Both the position numbers and the translations under genes were made by a program. 64,000 bases of DNA from NCBI GenBank assembly GCA_037903475.1, contig JBAJFG010000080.1, positions 868,001-932,000 on the forward strand. Direction: 5' to 3'. The notes beneath the pieces were generated by a model. It had not been told where the DNA came from. It was given only the letters and a program-made list of their open reading frames with translations, and made no database searches. Shown here piece after piece: positions 60,401-64,000 of the stretch (positions within the stretch are counted from its first letter, which is position 1; the number at the start of each line of letters is the position of its first letter). Source of the DNA: Ancylostoma caninum. Its lineage: Eukaryota > Nematoda > Chromadorea > Rhabditida > Ancylostomatidae.

Positions 60401-61677
60401 GCTGGTGCTGTACTTCTGCGTCAGCCAGGTTAGTTAGTAGGTGAATTATTAATTTATGCTACTGGAATAATCAGAAGTAGAACACCAACTTCTACAGACA
60501 TGCTCAGTTTCAATAACCAGGGCTGGGATTCATGAAACGATAACCAAGCAAACCAACGATGGCTAGAGTGATTGGTTATCGCATTGACTACATAGTGCTA
60601 AGAGACGCAGACAACAAAAGTTGGTTTGCTAACCTGGTTATTGTTTCATGAATCCCAGCCCAGGGTACCTGGCAGGGGCGGGCCCGGGCAGTGGGGAGGG
60701 GGGGGGGAGTTCACCGTATTTTTGGAACTACGTCACTAATACGATAAAAATATTGTACAGGCTTATCTTTTATTGTTTACCAGAAATATTTTTAAAATAT
60801 TTATTATTAATTATTCAGTTTTGAAGCAAATATCTTTAGTAATTTCTTTTATTCCATCAGGGTCCACAGAGTGGCGGAATTGCCGCTTCCCCCCCCCCCC
60901 CCCCCGGTCAGCAACTCCTGCGTCTGGTACATGGAGATTATGAACACAGCCTTAAAAGATGAAGCTGCAAACCTATGCGCCGGTCATTTTTCTTTTATCC
61001 AGACGCCTGTTACTGCCAATTCCCATTTCTTGATGTTATGCGTCCTCACTTCGGACACTCTTTGCCATGAAGCCAATTTTCCAGCAAAACATTGACGTGA
61101 GAGCTTGTTCATGCTTCAGTATGGTCGGTACACAGGCAGTTCCCAGACTCCATTGTCGAAAGGTCAGATTACCCTATGCTCGTTGACTGTTACAGCGTTA
61201 AAGAGATCCAGAGCTCGCGAACTGCCCCAAGAAGACGTAAAAAATATTGTATTATTTCAAGAAAGGTTGAGATAAAGCGCCAAACTAGAAGGCCCGTTCT
61301 TGATTGAGATTTTATGGAGAAAGCCTGTTAAAATGTACTGGGCCAATGTTAACATTTCAAAAACCACGTAGAATCAGGATTAATCAACTGTGAAGTTGCA
61401 CCTTTTTATCCGGGAAAGTCCAATTGCAGCATCCACAGGTAAACACTCGATTTATGGCGTGATGGACACCCATATGGCGACGTACTGTTTCATGCGCTGA
61501 AATAACTCCATGTGAACCAATCTGGAAATTCCTACGAAGACTTAATGTATGCAGCACCTGGAATCTTCGCATCGCATAGCTGACAGTGCTGATCGTCGCC
61601 GTGGAAGTTGAGACGATGCCGATTGAGGGAGGCTGCATGACAGAACGTCTTACCACAGTGTCCGCAAAGAAATTCAC
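54494..61677 (-). CDS. C2H2 zinc-finger protein, multi-exon, 5' end unresolved
   Basis: Supported minus-strand exons, 5' to 3': 61558-61677, 61402-61496, about 59810-59990, 59633-59757, 58209-58331, 56013-56165, 55877-55957, and the last exon 54494-54699 with a TAG stop. The first two encode a classic finger (FLCGHCGKTFCHAASLNRHR), a second finger split by the intron (CQLCDAKIP then HETVRRHMGVHH) and the first cysteines of a third (FTCGCCNWTF). The third exon has a CKFPGC pair and nearby histidines. Later exons are Ser/Pro/Asn-rich, typical of transcription-factor tails. The 59757 to 59633 and 61558 to 61496 junctions are exactly in phase. Missing: exons upstream of 61677, probably one between 61402 and 59990 completing finger three, and one before the last exon (a candidate at 55750-55829 does not fit the phase). 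It is convergent with tmem-17 about 370 bp away. The exact orthologue is unknown. Confidence 0.65.
55349..55671. mobile_element. MITE with CTGTGTTCATACTTC ends
   Basis: The left end is CTGTGTTCATACTTCATCGC and the right end GCGATGAAGTATAAACACAG, inverted repeats of about 21 bp with one mismatch. The 320-bp interior is rich in GCGA/TCGC. An unpaired copy of the same terminus occurs at 60380-60401. I saw no target duplication. It lies inside an intron of the zinc-finger gene. Confidence 0.7.
56502..56703. mobile_element. 202-bp MITE family, copy 2
   Basis: A reverse-complement copy of the element at 33153-33354, with the same 202-bp length. The ends are TACAGGAAGCTCCAAATGTC and GACATTTGGAGCTTCGTGTA, with one difference in the outer repeat. 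It lies in an intron of the zinc-finger gene between the exons at 58209 and 56165. Confidence 0.9.
59235..59490. mobile_element. MITE with TTGAGATTACCC ends
   Basis: The left end is TTGAGATTACCCATGGTAAA and the right end TTTACCCTAGGTAATCTCAA, inverted repeats of 20 bp with two mismatches. The interior is about 216 bp and non-coding. A related half copy lies at 48214. It is in an intron of the zinc-finger gene. Confidence 0.7.
60521..60660. mobile_element. 140-bp MITE with GGCTGGGATTCATG ends
   Basis: The left end is GGCTGGGATTCATGAAACGA and the right end TTGTTTCATGAATCCCAGCC, inverted repeats of about 25 bp with one mismatch. The similarity continues inward through AGCAAACCAAC and its complement. 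Flanks read CCAG and CAGG, which may be part of a longer palindrome rather than a target duplication. Confidence 0.75.
60661..60930. repeat. G/C-tract-bounded AT-rich repeat
   Basis: The segment starts with a G run (about 60698), continues AT-rich, and ends with GTCCACAGAGTGGCGGAAT and a run of 15 or more C. It resembles in layout the hAT-type MITE at 21689, but its termini are too diverged to define. I call it only a probable relative. Confidence 0.35.
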
Positions 61678-64000
61678 CTAGAACCAGCTCAAATCATTCA
61701 AAAAGACATTAATGGTATGGGGAGATAACATATACATGAAAAGACTACAAAAAGGTTGTGAAGAACTGTCGCTGATTTACCCTTTTCGGTCTCTCCCCTT
61801 TTCGATCCACATACGACTAAATAAGAGAATATTGGTAGGTATACCAATATTATACTTTAGAGGTTATGTATGATTTTCTTATTCTATTTGTTTGTTGTTT
61901 TTGAGTGGAACTTTTGTTATTTTATTGTTCCAGTTTATCTAAGATTAATATAATAAAAAGTTATTTGGTTTTTCAAAGTTTATTGTGTGGTCTTTTTGTT
62001 ATTAGATTGAATTATAATATGTTTTTATATAATGTTAGGTTAAGGGTTCATGGAAGCTGTTTTCCCAAGTTTTTTCTTTCTTTGAATATTAGATAAAACA
62101 GTTCTAATCTCGGTGTGGTGACTTTTCGATGACCATATCAATCCCAGTTGCCTTAAAAGAGTCAACTGCGTCCACTCCTGAGGTGTGTAGATTGAATAAT
62201 CTTAGCTGTTTATATCTGGCTGCGGTGCCTAATAAAGAATGACTTAATTGGTCGGCTACAATGTGCTCTAAAGCCAACAGAAAGAATCGTGTCATGGGAT
62301 TTCATTTCTTTTTGTCATGGGTTCAAGAATTAAAAAAAAAAACTTAATGTACCAATGAAATAATGAACTTTGAAGATATGGGAATCCCTACAAATTCCAA
62401 AAATTCTAAACATTAAAACGACAGAAAAAATAAACAACACTTCCGACACCAAAAAAAGAAACATTATTTTTTTGCAATATTTTATTTTTCCAGTACATTT
62501 TTTTCTTGAAAATCAACACTGTGAAACTGACAGCATAACAATAAAAAGTAAACTAATCAGTAATCATCTAACATTTAATCTCCTAGCACAAACACGTCTA
62601 CGCTGCTCTTATGTGCTTCCAATAATGTAATAGATATGTGTAGAGGGTGCGGCTTAAATACTGCGTCAAACTTTGTAGCAAAGTCCTTCCCCACTGTGAA
62701 AAAAGCTCTTTGCCCTAAATTTCATTCTTGAAATTGATATCCCTTCGTCTGTATTATCTCCACATTTCGTAACCTCACATCAACGTTCCACGTTATAACA
62801 TGTCCGAATTTCAAAAGAACCAAGATCGCGCCATGAAGCATCACCGCATAATCTTGTTTCTTGATCGCCTATTTTTTTTGCAGCGATATAACTGCACCGT
62901 CCAATTTGCAGTACGATGCTCGGCTGTTGAAGGGCTGTTCCCAAACACATGCCACACGGATGTCGCAGTTCTAATTTTCTAGAAAATTCACGAGAAACGA
63001 ACTCGTTGCAAAAATGCGAGGTAGAAGAGTTAGGTGCACACAAAGCCGTGATCTTTGCAGAGGGCGATTAATTCACCTGCTAATGAGGAAGTCTAGACGG
63101 AACACTACAAGCACTAGGAGCAGCATGTTCACAACGAAGCGCATCAGCACGAAAGAATGCAGAATTTAGTTATGTTACCTTGGAGGGCCGCAAAAGTTAA
63201 GCACCTTAGGACGATGATCTTTTTTTCAATGCGGGACAGAGGTTCATCAGCAAAAATCACTTAGTGCAAGGGCAGTTCTTCAAGACATTAGGTGGAGTAG
63301 GAAAGGCCTCTCTCGCAGATCATATCTGACCCTCATCATCACTGAAGCTGATGTTTCTGAAAGTGACCATATGCCTCAGGTCGACGTTGAATTGAAGTTG
63401 GAAAAACAGCTCTTTGCTGGGAAAAAGGGTAGTTCTGTAAAGAAGGTGTAGCTGCTAGTTCCTCTATCAAAACTATCAAAAATGAATCCGCTAGGACAGC
63501 AGTGCTTCGAGAAACGAGGCGCAGAAGACAAAGTGACCGTTGGTGCACCAACTCCACGAACTCATCCCAGCAGAGGAATCGTGTGCAAACTTCCTTGACA
63601 TCGATCATATGGATGTGTCAACTGGTAATTGTGGAGGTGCGGACTTGCGCTCACTAACCCACTGCTGCCACGAATCTGGGGTCGCTCACAGGAAAGAAGG
63701 AGGAAGAAAACCTCAGAAATCTTTTTCGGGCCTCAATGGTCGTACATGCAGTAAGTCTATACTCCGTTGCGAAGGCAGGAGGAGACCACGATAGACGTTT
63801 CCCAATGTGTTTGATTTGTAAGAGTTTAGGTAAATAATATTGAAGAGCAATTAGAGTTTTAGCTTCTGTGACAATTTTACCTTCTGTGACAAAAATTATT
63901 AACACATATTTTTGACGCAGTATTTATGCCGTACCCTGTATAATAAACTTTGATCTTAGCGAAAGGACCGAGAAAGCTACACTTGATTACGGCTGGAATG
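61678..64000. other. Unresolved right-hand region
   Basis: Upstream exons of the zinc-finger gene should lie here or beyond the edge. Candidate minus-strand segments at about 62890-62985 (acceptor TTTTCTAG, donor GTGCAG) and 63340-63610 are open, but I could not fix their phase or link them to the exon at 61677. A stretch at 61860-62080 is extremely AT-rich. Nothing else is recognisable. Confidence 0.3.

Noticed and set aside
62104..62295. 63-codon minus-strand frame
   Set aside because: It has an ATG and a stop but no homology I recognise and no matching splice sites; its length is within chance for this composition.

Overview
This window is from a nematode, most likely a clade V parasite of the strongylid or hookworm kind. 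I infer this from the gene structures: exons of about 80-180 bp, many introns of about 50 bp beside multi-kilobase introns full of transposons, and no operon-like clustering of prokaryotic type. The background is AT-rich with many G/C homopolymer runs. All genes are split, so an unbroken ORF is a poor guide. I assembled genes from splice sites, matching codon phase across each junction.

Layout, left to right. (1) 1-7420, minus strand: about 19 exons of a TANGO6/TMCO7 (RTP1-like) HEAT-repeat protein, cut by the left edge before its stop codon. (2) 7644-13929, plus strand: an acidic, probably nuclear protein of unknown function. It starts about 220 bp from TANGO6 and head-to-head with it, and its long intron carries a 1.5 kb inverted-repeat transposon. 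(3) 14-32 kb: a repeat-dominated block with a foldback element, mariner remnants, TTCGAA-rich repeat clusters, a hAT-type MITE with a perfect 8-bp target duplication, a broken LTR retroelement, a Tc1-like transposase pseudogene, a second copy of the inverted-repeat transposon, and the GIY-YIG end of a Penelope-like element. (4) 32-35 kb: two small TA-flanked MITEs and a CpG-richer stretch that probably holds a promoter. (5) 35330-46622, plus: a complete eight-exon casein kinase I alpha gene (kin-19 type), with a tRNA-derived SINE in its 5.5 kb second intron. (6) 50070-54121, plus: a complete five-exon tmem-17 gene (ciliary transition zone). (7) 54494 to at least 61677, minus: a multi-exon C2H2 zinc-finger gene convergent with tmem-17. 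(8) 61.7-64 kb: possible upstream exons of that gene, unresolved.

The genes do not form one pathway: Golgi/secretion or RNA polymerase assembly (TANGO6), Wnt and other kinase signalling (CK1 alpha), ciliary gating (TMEM17) and transcription (zinc-finger protein). I found no convincing intact tRNA, rRNA or CRISPR array. The most unusual material is in the mobile elements: an inverted-repeat transposon family with two near-complete copies, hammerhead-like motifs around the Penelope remnant with a perfect 37-nt palindrome, and several MITE families defined by their ends.
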